64,000 nucleotides of DNA, from assembly GCA_016719405.1 (NCBI GenBank), contig JADJZE010000002.1, positions 248,001 to 312,000 of the forward strand, in the 5' to 3' direction. This DNA comes from Candidatus Aalborgicola lynettensis (GTDB lineage: Bacteria; Pseudomonadota; Gammaproteobacteria; Burkholderiales; Burkholderiaceae_C). Made by a program: the position numbers and the translations under genes. This document shows, piece by piece, positions 37,249-46,621 of the stretch; position 1 is the stretch's first letter, and each line of letters begins with the position of its first letter. The notes beneath the pieces were generated by a model. That model ran no database searches and was not told the origin of the DNA. It saw only the letters and a program-made list of their open reading frames with translations.

Positions 37249-40236
37249 GTGCAGACCGTGAAGATTCGCTTCAACATCACCGTCAAACTGCTCGGCTACC
37301 TGCTGGTGGCGGGCATCGTGCCACTGATTATTCTGGGACTCAGTGCGCTGGAGATTTCGCGGCGCGTCGTCATGGAGCAGGCCCAGGCCGAGCACATTCG
37401 GGTGGTGGGCAGTTTTGCATCCTACCTGGCGCTGTACCACGACCAGATTGAGAGTCTGGCCACCAACATCGCTGGCAACGAGGCCATTGGTGGCGCGCTG
37501 CGCGCGGTTGACGACCCCAGCATCAGCAGCTACGACGCACTGAACCTGCGTGTGCAGGTGGGCAACAACCTGAACTTCTACCAGCGTGTCAAGGGGCTCA
37601 CGTCGCTGGATCTTTTTTCTCTCAAAGGTGCGCGTTTTCATGTGGGTGAAACGCTCAATGTAAGCCCCGTCCCCCAGCAGACCATGGATGCGTTGCTGCA
37701 AGAGGCGCTGGCAGCACCCTCGCCTACCCTTTGGCGGGGCATTGAGCCCAACATCAACAGCCACTCGCGCACGGCGCAGGTGAGCAGCGTGGTGCGCCCG
37801 GTACGGCATTTTTCGGCACAAACCGGCAAGACCGAAGTGGTGGGCATTCTGGTCATCAGCCTGACCGATGAAATCATGCACGAATACCTGCGCGGTGACG
37901 CGCTGCCCCCCAGCCAGCGCCTGATGCAGATCGACCCCAAAGGGCGGGTGGTATTGCACAGCGACAGTGCCATGGTAGGCCAGCCCATTGGCCCGGCACT
38001 GATGGACCTTATTCGCAAAAACCAGGGCACCCAGCAGTTTTCTCTGGACGGTGAAACCGTGTTGATGGATGTCGGCAAACCCGACCCGGCCCACGGCTAT
38101 ATGGTCATCATCACCCCACGCCGGCTGGTCACGGGGCGCGTGGACCAGCTCACGCAAACCACCCTGGTACTGCTGGGAGTCGGGTTGCTGGGCATTGCCG
38201 CACTAACCTGGCGTTATGCACGCACAGTGGTACAACCCATACGCGCCGTGGCCGATGGTTTTAAGCGCTTGCATGAGCGGTCGCAGGACGCGCAAAGACC
38301 CCTGCCAAACCCTCAAACCAACGACGAAATTGGCCAACTGGTAGAGGGCTACAACAACCACCTACAAGCCCTGAAAGCACAATACGATGCCAGTGAGGAG
38401 CTCCAAACTGCGCGCGAAGCAGCGGATGCGGCCAGCCAGGCCAAGAGCGAGTTTCTGGCCAATATGAGCCACGAAATTCGCACCCCCATGAACGCCATTC
38501 TGGGCATGCTCAAGCTGCTGCAAAACACCGCGCTCGACATGCGCCAACGCGACTACGCGGCCAAGACCGAGGGTGCGGCGCGTTCCCTGTTGGGCCTGCT
38601 CAACGACATTCTGGACTTCTCCAAAGTCGAGGCGGGCAAGATGACGCTGGACCCGCGCCCTTTTCACCTGGACAAGATGCTGCGCGACCTGTCGGTGGTG
38701 TTGTCGGCCAACCTGGGGGGCAAGAATATTGAACTGCGTTTTGTGGTCGATGACAACGTGCCACGCGGGCTGCTGGGCGACGACATGCGCCTGCAGCAGG
38801 TGCTAATCAACCTGGGCGGCAACGCCATCAAGTTCACCAGCCAGGGCGAAGTGGTGCTGCGCGTGCAGGCCAAAGAACGCACAGCGTCCGATGTGCTGCT
38901 GGAATTTGCGGTACGCGACAGCGGCATTGGCATTGCGCCCGACAAACAGGCCCACATCTTCAGCGGTTTTTCGCAGGCCGAATCCAACACCACGCGCCGC
39001 TTTGGTGGTACCGGTTTGGGCTTATCCATTTCCAAACGCCTGGTGGCGCTGCTGGGCGGTGAGCTGCAACTCCAAAGCACGTTGGGCCAGGGAAGCACCT
39101 TTTACTTTGCGATTCGCTTGCCACTGGCCGAGGTGGCCGACACCAGCCGCCCCGGCGGCGCAGTGCAAGCGCACACCAGCAGCAGCCCCAAACGCCTGTC
39201 CGGCATGCGCCTGCTGGTGGTGGAAGACAACAAGATTAACCAGATGGTTGCCGACGGCCTGCTAAGCCAGGAAGGCGCACACATCACGCTGGCCGACGAT
39301 GGCCAGCGCGGCGTGGCGGCCGTGGCCGCGGCGCAGCCGCCGTTTGACGCCGTGTTGATGGACGTGCAAATGCCGGTTATGGACGGTTACACCGCCACAC
39401 GGGCCATTCGCGGCGAACTGGGACAAACAACACTGCCCATCATCGCCATGACCGCCAATGCCATGGCGTCGGACCGGGCAGCGTGCCTGGAAGCGGGCAT
39501 GAACGACCATGTGGGCAAGCCGTTTGAACTGGACCATCTGGTTGCCATACTGCTGCAACAAACCGGACGTACGGTGCCAGCATCCGAACCCGCGCACCCT
39601 TTGCCACCCACGGCGCAGGCCACGCCCGCCACCACGGGGCTGGACCTGGAAGGTGCGTTGCAACGCCTGGGTGGCAACACCACCATGTTGGCAAACATCC
39701 TGCACCGCTTTGACCAGGATGTGCGGCTGGCGCCTGCGCAACTGCGCACCCATCTGCACCAGGGCGGTACAGCCGATGCCATACGCCTGCTGCATACCCT
39801 GAAGGGATTGGCCGCCACAGCAGGCGCCACGCATTTGCAACAGGTGGCCGCCGGATTGGAGGCACAGGTCAAAAATGCACCCTCGCCACCTGATACCCTG
39901 GCACAGGTGCAACAACTCCAGACTGCGGTGGATGCCACACTGCCCCACTTGCAGGCAGCGCTACAGCAATATCCCCTTGCATCAACACCTCTTGCCAACG
40001 CACCGGATGCACACACGCCGATGGGGCGTGCGCGGTTTGTGGCCGATGTGGGCGTATTGCGCAATTTGCTGCGTCACTCCGACATGCTGGCCATGGACCA
40101 TTTTGCGCAATTGCGTTCCAGCCACGCAGACCAACTGGGGGCGGCGCTGGAACCTCTGGAGGTGGCACTTTCCAACCTGGATTTCGACGGCGCCGCACAG
40201 CTGTGCGACGCCTTGCTGGCGCACCAAGCAGGCTAA
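37249..40236 (+). CDS. Hybrid sensor kinase: dCache-like - HAMP - HisKA - HATPase - REC - HPt
   Basis: 995 residues. It has two membrane helices (about 13-33 and 303-322) bounding a Cache-type periplasmic sensor, HAMP (TVVQPIRAVADGFKRL), HisKA (ANMSHEIRTPMNAILGML, about 403-420), HATPase (NLGGNAIKFT, GGTGLGLSISKRL), a receiver (VVEDNKINQ, VLMDVQMPVMDGY) and a C-terminal HPt (LLHTLKGLAATAGATHL). It is a complete internal phosphorelay; the output regulator is not next to it. Start choice: GTG at 37249 or GTG at 37258, neither with a clear ribosome-binding site. It is probably coupled to the preceding binding lipoprotein. Confidence 0.92.
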   Translation: MQTVKIRFNITVKLLGYLLVAGIVPLIILGLSALEISRRVVMEQAQAEHIRVVGSFASYLALYHDQIESLATNIAGNEAIGGALRAVDDPSISSYDALNLRVQVGNNLNFYQRVKGLTSLDLFSLKGARFHVGETLNVSPVPQQTMDALLQEALAAPSPTLWRGIEPNINSHSRTAQVSSVVRPVRHFSAQTGKTEVVGILVISLTDEIMHEYLRGDALPPSQRLMQIDPKGRVVLHSDSAMVGQPIGPALMDLIRKNQGTQQFSLDGETVLMDVGKPDPAHGYMVIITPRRLVTGRVDQLTQTTLVLLGVGLLGIAALTWRYARTVVQPIRAVADGFKRLHERSQDAQRPLPNPQTNDEIGQLVEGYNNHLQALKAQYDASEELQTAREAADAASQAKSEFLANMSHEIRTPMNAILGMLKLLQNTALDMRQRDYAAKTEGAARSLLGLLNDILDFSKVEAGKMTLDPRPFHLDKMLRDLSVVLSANLGGKNIELRFVVDDNVPRGLLGDDMRLQQVLINLGGNAIKFTSQGEVVLRVQAKERTASDVLLEFAVRDSGIGIAPDKQAHIFSGFSQAESNTTRRFGGTGLGLSISKRLVALLGGELQLQSTLGQGSTFYFAIRLPLAEVADTSRPGGAVQAHTSSSPKRLSGMRLLVVEDNKINQMVADGLLSQEGAHITLADDGQRGVAAVAAAQPPFDAVLMDVQMPVMDGYTATRAIRGELGQTTLPIIAMTANAMASDRAACLEAGMNDHVGKPFELDHLVAILLQQTGRTVPASEPAHPLPPTAQATPATTGLDLEGALQRLGGNTTMLANILHRFDQDVRLAPAQLRTHLHQGGTADAIRLLHTLKGLAATAGATHLQQVAAGLEAQVKNAPSPPDTLAQVQQLQTAVDATLPHLQAALQQYPLASTPLANAPDAHTPMGRARFVADVGVLRNLLRHSDMLAMDHFAQLRSSHADQLGAALEPLEVALSNLDFDGAAQLCDALLAHQAG

Positions 40237-40297
40237 GAAAGAAACTGCCACCAGAGCAGCCAGAGCAACCCGCGTTGGGGTAGCCCTCTGCGCTGCC

Positions 40298-41980
40298 TTA
40301 TGCGGGAATACTGTCCTGCACTTCGTGCGCGTGCAACACACCGGCCTGCATGGCCACCACGCGCTCGACGCTGCGGCTGGCCAGAATCATGGACGATGCC
40401 TTTTCGGCAATCATCACCGTGGGCGCGTTGGTGTTGCCACCTACCAGGGTCGGCATGATGGAGGCATCCACCACACGCAGGCCCTGCATGCCGTGCACCT
40501 TGAGGGTGTCATCGACCACGGCCATGGCATCGTGGCCCATTTTGCAGGTGCCCACCGGGTGGTAAATGGTGGCGGCCTTCTCGCGCACAAAGGCTTCAAT
40601 CTGTGCATCGGTCTGCACATGGCGGCCGGGGAACATTTCGACCCCCCGGTACGCATCAAAAGCCTGCGCCGCCAGCACGCTGCGCGCAACCTTGACCCCC
40701 TTGACCATGGTTTTCATGTCGTCGGGATGGGACAAATAGTTGGGCTCGATCAAGGCGTCGGCGGCCGGGTCGGCACTCTTGAGACCAATATAGCCACGGC
40801 TCTTGGGACGCAGATCGCACACATGCAGGGTGTAGCCATGGCCAAACATGGTGGACAACGCACTTTTCAGATTGCGTGCATGGTCTTCCAGATGCACCGC
40901 CGCAAAATGGAATTGCAGGTCCGGAATGGTCTGGCTGGCATCGCTCTTGACGAATCCACCGCCCTCGGCACCGTTGGTTGTGAGGGCGCCTTTGCGGTTA
41001 AAAATGTAATTGAACAGGTGTTTTACCTGGGCCAGCAAGGTCGTGGGAGACACCCCGAGCGATACCGGTTTGGTGCACTTGTGCACCACCATCAAATCCA
41101 GATGGTCTTGCAGGTTTTGCCCCACACCCGGTAGTGCGTGCTGCACCGCAATGCCGTGTTTTTGCAGCTCGTTGACAGGGCCAATGCCCGAGAGCATCAG
41201 CAACTGGGGGGAGTTGATGGCGCCGCCGGACAAAATAACTTCCTGCGTGGCGGCAATCTCAACCGTCTTACCGCCTTTGATGTACGCCACACCCCGTGCG
41301 CGCTTGCCGTCCAGCAACACTTTGGTGGTGCGCGCTTCGGTAATCACGGTCAGGTTAGGGCGCTTTAAGACCGGGTGCAAATAGGCGCGTGCCACGCTCC
41401 AGCGCTCACCGTTCTTTTGCGTGACTTCGTAGGGGCTCACACCCTCCTGGTTGGCGCCGTTGAAGTCTTTGTTTTCAACAAACCCGGCTTGCACGGCCGC
41501 CTTCACATACACGCCGGTCAGCAGGTTGGGCGAACGCAGTGGAGCGACGTTGAGTGGACCACCGACACCGTGAAAGGCATCGGCGCCGCGCTCGTGGTTT
41601 TCGGCACGCCGGAACAGTGGCAGCACCTGGGCGTAGCTCCACCCGGCATTGCCCAGTGCGGCCCAGTGGTCATAGTCCCACGCGTGGCCACGGGTGTAGA
41701 CCATGGCATTGCTGGAACTGCTGCCCCCCAGGGTTTTGCCACGTGGCCAGAACAGGCGCCGGTTGTTGAGGTTTTTTTGCGGCTCGGTGAAGTAGCGCCA
41801 GTTCATGACCTTGCTCATCATCATGGCGATGATGCCAATGGGCATACGGATGAATGGACTGCTGTCCACCGGCCCGGCTTCAAGCAGGCAGACCTTGACC
41901 GCAGGGTCTGCCGACAAGCGGTTGGCCAGCACGCAACCGGCAGAGCCGGCACCGACGATGATGTAGTCGTATGTAGTCAT
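40298..41980 (-). CDS. GMC-family FAD oxidoreductase (choline/alcohol dehydrogenase-like)
   Basis: 560 residues from the ATG at 41980. FAD-binding YIIVGAGSAGCVLANRLS at the N-terminus; GMC signature 1 around RGKTLGGSSSSNAMVYTRG and signature 2 around GAINSPQLLMLSGIG; C-terminal catalytic HPVGTCKMG and NTNAPTVMIAEKAS. It oxidises an alcohol to an aldehyde with FAD; the substrate is unknown (choline, longer alcohols or PEG-like compounds). It is divergent from an AraC-type regulator 163 bases away, which probably controls it. Longer in-frame starts to 42358 would overlap that regulator and are not favoured. Confidence 0.9.
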   Translation of the reverse strand: MTTYDYIIVGAGSAGCVLANRLSADPAVKVCLLEAGPVDSSPFIRMPIGIIAMMMSKVMNWRYFTEPQKNLNNRRLFWPRGKTLGGSSSSNAMVYTRGHAWDYDHWAALGNAGWSYAQVLPLFRRAENHERGADAFHGVGGPLNVAPLRSPNLLTGVYVKAAVQAGFVENKDFNGANQEGVSPYEVTQKNGERWSVARAYLHPVLKRPNLTVITEARTTKVLLDGKRARGVAYIKGGKTVEIAATQEVILSGGAINSPQLLMLSGIGPVNELQKHGIAVQHALPGVGQNLQDHLDLMVVHKCTKPVSLGVSPTTLLAQVKHLFNYIFNRKGALTTNGAEGGGFVKSDASQTIPDLQFHFAAVHLEDHARNLKSALSTMFGHGYTLHVCDLRPKSRGYIGLKSADPAADALIEPNYLSHPDDMKTMVKGVKVARSVLAAQAFDAYRGVEMFPGRHVQTDAQIEAFVREKAATIYHPVGTCKMGHDAMAVVDDTLKVHGMQGLRVVDASIMPTLVGGNTNAPTVMIAEKASSMILASRSVERVVAMQAGVLHAHEVQDSIPA

Positions 41981-42143
41981 GGTTTGCAAGGCCACCATGG
42001 GCCTGGGTTTGTTGGAGTGGGTCGCCATGGGTGGCGCCAAAGTAGCACGCACTGTAAGAAGAAAACCGTGCAAAGCGCAGGACAAATCAGGACAAAAAAT
42101 CAATAATAAAGGACAATTGCCGGACCATTTTGGAGACCATGAC

Positions 42144-43178
42144 ATGTTTGAGTGGGATTTTGTTCGCAGCGTAACCAGCATGCGCCTGATGGCAGAACTG
42201 GCAGCCGACCATGGCATGCCACTGTCGGCCAGCCTGACGGGAACCGGTGTGACACAAAAAGACCTGGACGATCCGTCGGTCATTGTGACCGCCCACCAGG
42301 AGTTGCGCATGATCCGCAATCTGGTGGAACACCTGCCTGACGTACCAGGACTGGGCATGCTGGTGGGTAGCCGCTACCACTTCACGGCCTTTGGGTCGCT
42401 CGGGTTTGCCATCGTCAGCAGCCCTACCGCGCGCAGCGCGCTGGACGTGGCGCTGGGTTATTTTCACCTGACGTTTGCGTTTACCCATTTCAGGGTAATG
42501 GACACGCAGGGGGAAAGCATGCTGACGCTGGACGACACCGGCATTCCTGCGGATCTGCAGCGCTTTATTGTCGAGCGCGATTTACGCGCCCTGGTCACGG
42601 TGCAGCGCGACCTGTTTTCATTCAACGCACCGCTCAAGCGCCTGTCGTTTCGTTTTTCCAGACCGTCTTATGCGCAGGACTACGTCGAGATTTTCGGTGT
42701 GGAGCCGGTGTTTGATGCCCCCATCAACGAAGCCGTGATGGACCGTTCGGTCATGCTGCTGCCGCTGCCGCAAGCGAACAGCCTGGCGCTGCAAGCCGCA
42801 GTCGCGCAATGCCGCAGACTGCTGGACGCACGCAACGCCCGCACCCTGCTGGCCAAACAGGTGCGCGACCGCCTGGCCAGCAACACCGCACAGCCGCCGA
42901 CCATGGAGACCATTGCCAGCGAGTTGTGTATGACACCGCGCACCCTGCGCAGGCGCCTTCTGGAAGAAAACACCACCTTTGCCGAACTGCGCGACGAGGT
43001 GCGCCAGACCCTGGCCGAAGAATGGCTTTCGGGCTCCGACCTGGCGGTGGAGCACATTGCCGAGATGCTGGGTTATGCCGAGTCCACCAGCTTTATCAAC
43101 GCCTTCAAACGCTGGACGGAGCAAACGCCCCATGCCTACCGGCTGCGCAAACGTGCGGGTGGTGCGGTGGCGGCATAG
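42144..43178 (+). CDS. AraC-family regulator with arabinose-binding-like N-terminal domain (PF12625)
   Basis: 344 residues from the ATG at 42144 (GGAG upstream). The N-terminal domain of about 200 residues (LGMLVGSRYHFTAFGSLGFA, TARSALDVALGYFHL) matches the OruR/ArgR-like PF12625 type. The C-terminal AraC DNA-binding domain shows TMETIASELCMTPRTLRRRL and VEHIAEMLGYAESTSFINAF. It is divergent from the GMC oxidoreductase gene, so it is a likely activator of it in response to the substrate. Confidence 0.9.
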   Translation: MFEWDFVRSVTSMRLMAELAADHGMPLSASLTGTGVTQKDLDDPSVIVTAHQELRMIRNLVEHLPDVPGLGMLVGSRYHFTAFGSLGFAIVSSPTARSALDVALGYFHLTFAFTHFRVMDTQGESMLTLDDTGIPADLQRFIVERDLRALVTVQRDLFSFNAPLKRLSFRFSRPSYAQDYVEIFGVEPVFDAPINEAVMDRSVMLLPLPQANSLALQAAVAQCRRLLDARNARTLLAKQVRDRLASNTAQPPTMETIASELCMTPRTLRRRLLEENTTFAELRDEVRQTLAEEWLSGSDLAVEHIAEMLGYAESTSFINAFKRWTEQTPHAYRLRKRAGGAVAA

Positions 43179-43276
43179 CGAAGAAATTGCCCGCAAAACA
43201 CCCCTCACTTCGAGGCGATGACGGCGCCCGCTACGACCATAGTGACCGTATCCAAACGCCCATGCAGGAGATCATC

Positions 43277-43480
43277 ATGCTGCAAGCACCCTCCCCCTGT
43301 GAGATCCGGTTTCAATCACTGTTCCACGAAGGCCGGGCACTGAGTTTTCCATGTGACCCACACGGCAATGTGGACCTGGAAGCACTGAGCCCCGAGGCCA
43401 TTGAGAATTACTTTTTTGCCAACATTGCCGTCGGGCTGGAATACGCCCTTCCGGTGGTGTGGAGCAACACGCTCAACTGA
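43277..43480 (+). CDS. Small conserved-looking hypothetical protein
   Basis: 67 residues from the ATG at 43277, with AGGAG six bases upstream. The sequence (MLQAPSPCEIRFQSLFHEGR, FPCDPHGNVDLEAL, ENYFFANIAVGLEYALPVV) has balanced composition and no membrane segment. I do not know a function. It lies between the AraC gene and the convergent pabC, overlapping the latter by 8 bases. Confidence 0.65.
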   Translation: MLQAPSPCEIRFQSLFHEGRALSFPCDPHGNVDLEALSPEAIENYFFANIAVGLEYALPVVWSNTLN

Positions 43481-44086
43481 GCGGCGACACCAGGTCGGCC
43501 GCAATCCAGCCGCGCAGGCTGTTCACAAATGCCCATTGCGTGACATCGGCCACGTCGGCCACACGCACCACCGCCTCCTTCACCCGGCCCTCGACCAAGG
43601 CCTTGGCGCGCCCCACCCCGGGCAGTAAACCACAACGCAACGGGGGGGTGACCCACTGGCCGTGCAGCAGCATGGCCACATTGCCGCGGGTGCATTCGGT
43701 AATTTCACCCTGCGTATTCCACAGTACGGTGTCAAACACGTCTGGCTGGGTTGGGGTGAAGGCGTCGTAGTGCGCGCGGTGGGTGGTTTTGAACCGCACA
43801 AATTCGCTGTCGGTCTGCTCCAGCGCCTGTGTTGCCAATTGCAGGCGCACCCGTGCGGGCGATGCGGGCAGGGCGTAGGCCTGCGCCGCCACCGCGCCTT
43901 GGGACTGCAGCAACAGCCGCACCCGCCAATCACCCTGCCCATGCGCGCCCAGCAAACCCTGCAGCGCAGCACGCACAGCACCTTCATCCAGGGGTAGCCA
44001 AAATGCGCCGCTGCGGTGGCCATACGGGCGAGATGGGCATTGATCGACTGAAACACGCCGTTACGCAGGGCCAGCGTTTCGAGCAT
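43473..44086 (-). CDS. pabC: Aminodeoxychorismate lyase (PabC, class IV aminotransferase), one frameshift
   Basis: From the ATG at 44086 (MLETLALRNGVFQSINAHLA) the frame runs to about 43992, then must gain one C in a run of four (plus-strand GGGG at 43991-43994). It continues as LDEGAVRAALQGLLGAHGQG and on to TECTRGNVAMLL and LLPGVGRAKAL, ending at 43473. These are PLP-dependent class IV motifs. PabC converts 4-amino-4-deoxychorismate to p-aminobenzoate and pyruvate for folate. It overlaps pabB by 26 bases. In many relatives the two are one fused protein, and a fusion here would need only a small correction at the junction. Confidence 0.78.
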
Positions 44087-45258
44087 CAAACACGCTGCTG
44101 GCGCGGCGCACAAAAGCCTGTTTGTGCGCCCATTCGTCCCACTCGGCCGGCGCCGTGGAGCCGGCGGTGATGCCACTGCCAATGCCACAGCGCGCCACAC
44201 TGCCCTGCAGCGTCACCGTGCGAATAGGCACGTTAAAAGTAGCCACCCCACCCGGCTGCACCAGCCCCAAGGCGCCACAGTACACGCCGCGCGGCCCACG
44301 CTCCAACGCGCGAATGGCCTGCATGGCTGCGGCCTTGGGTGCACCCGTGACCGAACCACACGGAAACAGGGCACCAAACACATCCGCCAGCCCCACCCCA
44401 GCACGGGTGCGCGCCGTCACGTCCGATGTCATTTGCCACACCGACGGCAAGGCCTCGGCATGGAACAGGCGCGGCACCTGCACGCTAAAGGGCGCGGCGA
44501 TACGCGACAGGTCGTTGCGCAGCAAGTCCACGATCATCACGTTTTCGGCCCGCTCTTTGGTGGATGCCTGCAAGGCCTGGGCCTGGGCGGCATCGTCTTC
44601 AGGTGTTGCGCCACGGGCGGCGGTGCCCTTCATGGGGCGGGTTAACACGGTGCCATCGCGCCAGTCAAAAAAAAGCTCGGGCGACACGGTCAAAATTTGC
44701 TCCGCACCGGTATCCAGGTACACGCTGTAGCCACCCGGCTGCGCCCTTTGCAGGGCGGCACAGGGCTTGCGCGGGTGCTGCAGGGCTTGCGCGGGTGCTG
44801 CGGCTGCGGCCACGGGCGCAATGTTGCCCACCATGGGTGCCGTCAAATTGACTTGGTAGTACGCCCCGGCGGCAATGTCGGTGTGGATGCGGTGCAGCGC
44901 GTGGTCAAAGTCGGCACGCGCCGTGCCGTCGTGCCACACCACCTCCACAGTGTGTGTGGGCACCGCTGGCCAGGGCTGCACGGCCTCAAACACGGCAAAC
45001 CAGGCCAGCGGCCCGTCTGCAGCATGCACAAGCAGGGCCTCATCGAAGGCAGGCGCGGCCTCATACCGCATACCCCACACACCAGGCACCGGCAAGCGCG
45101 GCGGCCTGCACGGCGTCCAGCACACCCCGCACCTCGGCCAATTGGTGTGCCACCAGGCACTGGCGGGGCGCCGAAAAAGCCAGGCGCGTGCGCGCGCCGC
45201 CGGGGTGGTGCGGGTCGGCAAAGTCGATGCGGGCGCAAACGGTTGCGGTGTGTTCCAA
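44061..45258 (-). CDS. pabB: Aminodeoxychorismate synthase component I (PabB), one frameshift
   Basis: The chorismate-binding core is clear: AGAYYQVNLTAPM, VSPELFFDWRDG, TRPMKGTAARGA, ENVMIVDLLRNDLSRIA, FPCGSVTGAPKAAAM, GIGSGITAGS. The N-terminus is in another frame (ARIDFADPHHPGGARTRLAF, about 45258-45080), so one base in the plus-strand CCCC at 45073-45076 is suspect. The start (TTG at 45258) is uncertain. A 20-base tandem duplication lies at 44761-44800. The enzyme makes aminodeoxychorismate from chorismate and glutamine-derived ammonia. Confidence 0.8.
44761..44800. repeat. 20-bp perfect tandem duplication within pabB
   Basis: CAGGGCTTGCGCGGGTGCTG occurs twice back to back. The unit is not a multiple of three, yet the frame on both sides matches PabB. 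A compensating change or an assembly error is therefore involved. Confidence 0.85.
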
Positions 45259-45293
45259 AGGGGTAGGGGCAAACGAATCCAGGATCCCGCAGT

Positions 45294-46621
45294 CTACGCG
45301 GGATGGGGCGCCACCAGCGGCAAGCTCAGGCCAATCTCGGTCCCCATGCCGGGTGTGCTGTGCAGCCTGATTTTTCCACCCAACACCGAGGTAACCAGAT
45401 TGTACACCAGGTGCATGCCCAGGCCCGTCCCCCCCTGGCCCATGCGGGTGGTAAAAAACGGGTCGAACACACGTTTTTGGTTTGCCGGCGAAATACCCAC
45501 ACCGTCGTCGCGAAAAACGATTTCAACTCCCTGGCCATCGGCCGTCAGGTGGCTGTGCAGTTGCATGTGCCCTTGCGGGCGGTCATCGAAGGCGTGGACC
45601 AACGCATTGATGACCAGATTGCTCAACACCTGGCTGATGGCGCCGGGGGTAACTGTCCATGCAAATGCCGTTGTCCAGCGCCAATTCCACCAGGTGGCCG
45701 CAGCGGCGCAGGCGCGGGCTGAGCGCGAACAGCGTGTCGGACACCACGTCCGACAGGACAAACTGGCGCCGGTTCTCGCTCGTCTGGTCCACCGCCATTT
45801 GTTTGAAGTGGCCAATGATCTCGGCCGCCATGCGCAGGTTGCGCTCCACCATGTCGCCCATTTCTTCGCTGTCGGACACATAGTGCATCAGGGCACTGCG
45901 CGTGAGCACCCTCTTCGACGTGGCGTTTGATCTGGCGCGCCTCGTGGCACAAGGAGGTGGACACCGTCAGCGCCGTGCCAATGGGTGTGTTGAGCTCGTG
46001 GGCCACGCCAGCCACCAGGGAGCCCAGCCCGGCCAGCTTTTCCTTGCGCACCAGTTCGTCCTGCGCCTGCTGCAGTTCCTGCACGGCCTCAGACAGACTT
46101 TTGTTCGCCAGCGCCAGCGCAGCCGTGCGCCGGGCCACCCGGCTTTCGAGTGCCAGATTGGCATCGGACAAGGCCCACTTGGCCTCCTGCAGTTCATCCA
46201 CTTGGCGGCGCAGGCGTTCGGTCACCGCGTGGTAATCGGCCTGGGTAGACGCCAGTTCACGCGCCAAACGCTCGTTACGGGCGTTGGCAGTGGCCACCTC
46301 TTGCGACGTCTGGTCCACCCGTTCCATGCTGCGCAGCCAACCACCAATCAGCATGCGCGACACATCGTCCAGCTCGGGCGCCAGGGTGGCATGCCACGCG
46401 TGGCTCGACAGGGCGTGCAGGCTGGTGGGCTGGCCGGGGGTGATGATGACGCCCACAAAACGCTGGCGAAAATCCGGCAACACCGATTCGACCTGTGCCA
46501 ACGTGGGCACCAGCAGGGCCACCGGCCCATTGAGCAAGTGGCGTTTACTCAGGGTAACCGCGCTAAACCCTTCTGGTGCCGGATGCACCACACTGAGCCA
46601 GCGCGAGGGGGTTTCAGCCAT
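45294..46621 (-). CDS. Sensor histidine kinase partner of FIST protein (two frameshifts)
   Basis: Read through two single-base corrections (plus-strand runs at 45913-45915 and GGGGG at 45645-45649), this gives about 442 residues. A unique N-terminal domain of about 110 residues is followed by a long coiled-coil (STQADYHAVTERLRRQVDEL), the His-box GVAHELNTPIGTAL, NLVINALVHA, and GTGLGMHLVYN of the ATPase domain. There are no membrane segments, so it is cytoplasmic. The start overlaps the FIST gene by 8 bases, and the two probably form a sensor-kinase pair. It is similar in its kinase core to the kinases at 21960 and 59453. Confidence 0.82.

Noticed and set aside
40298..42358. GMC oxidoreductase starting at 42358
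   Set aside because: The extra 126 residues are antisense to the AraC regulator and its leader; the FAD motif begins directly after the ATG at 41980.
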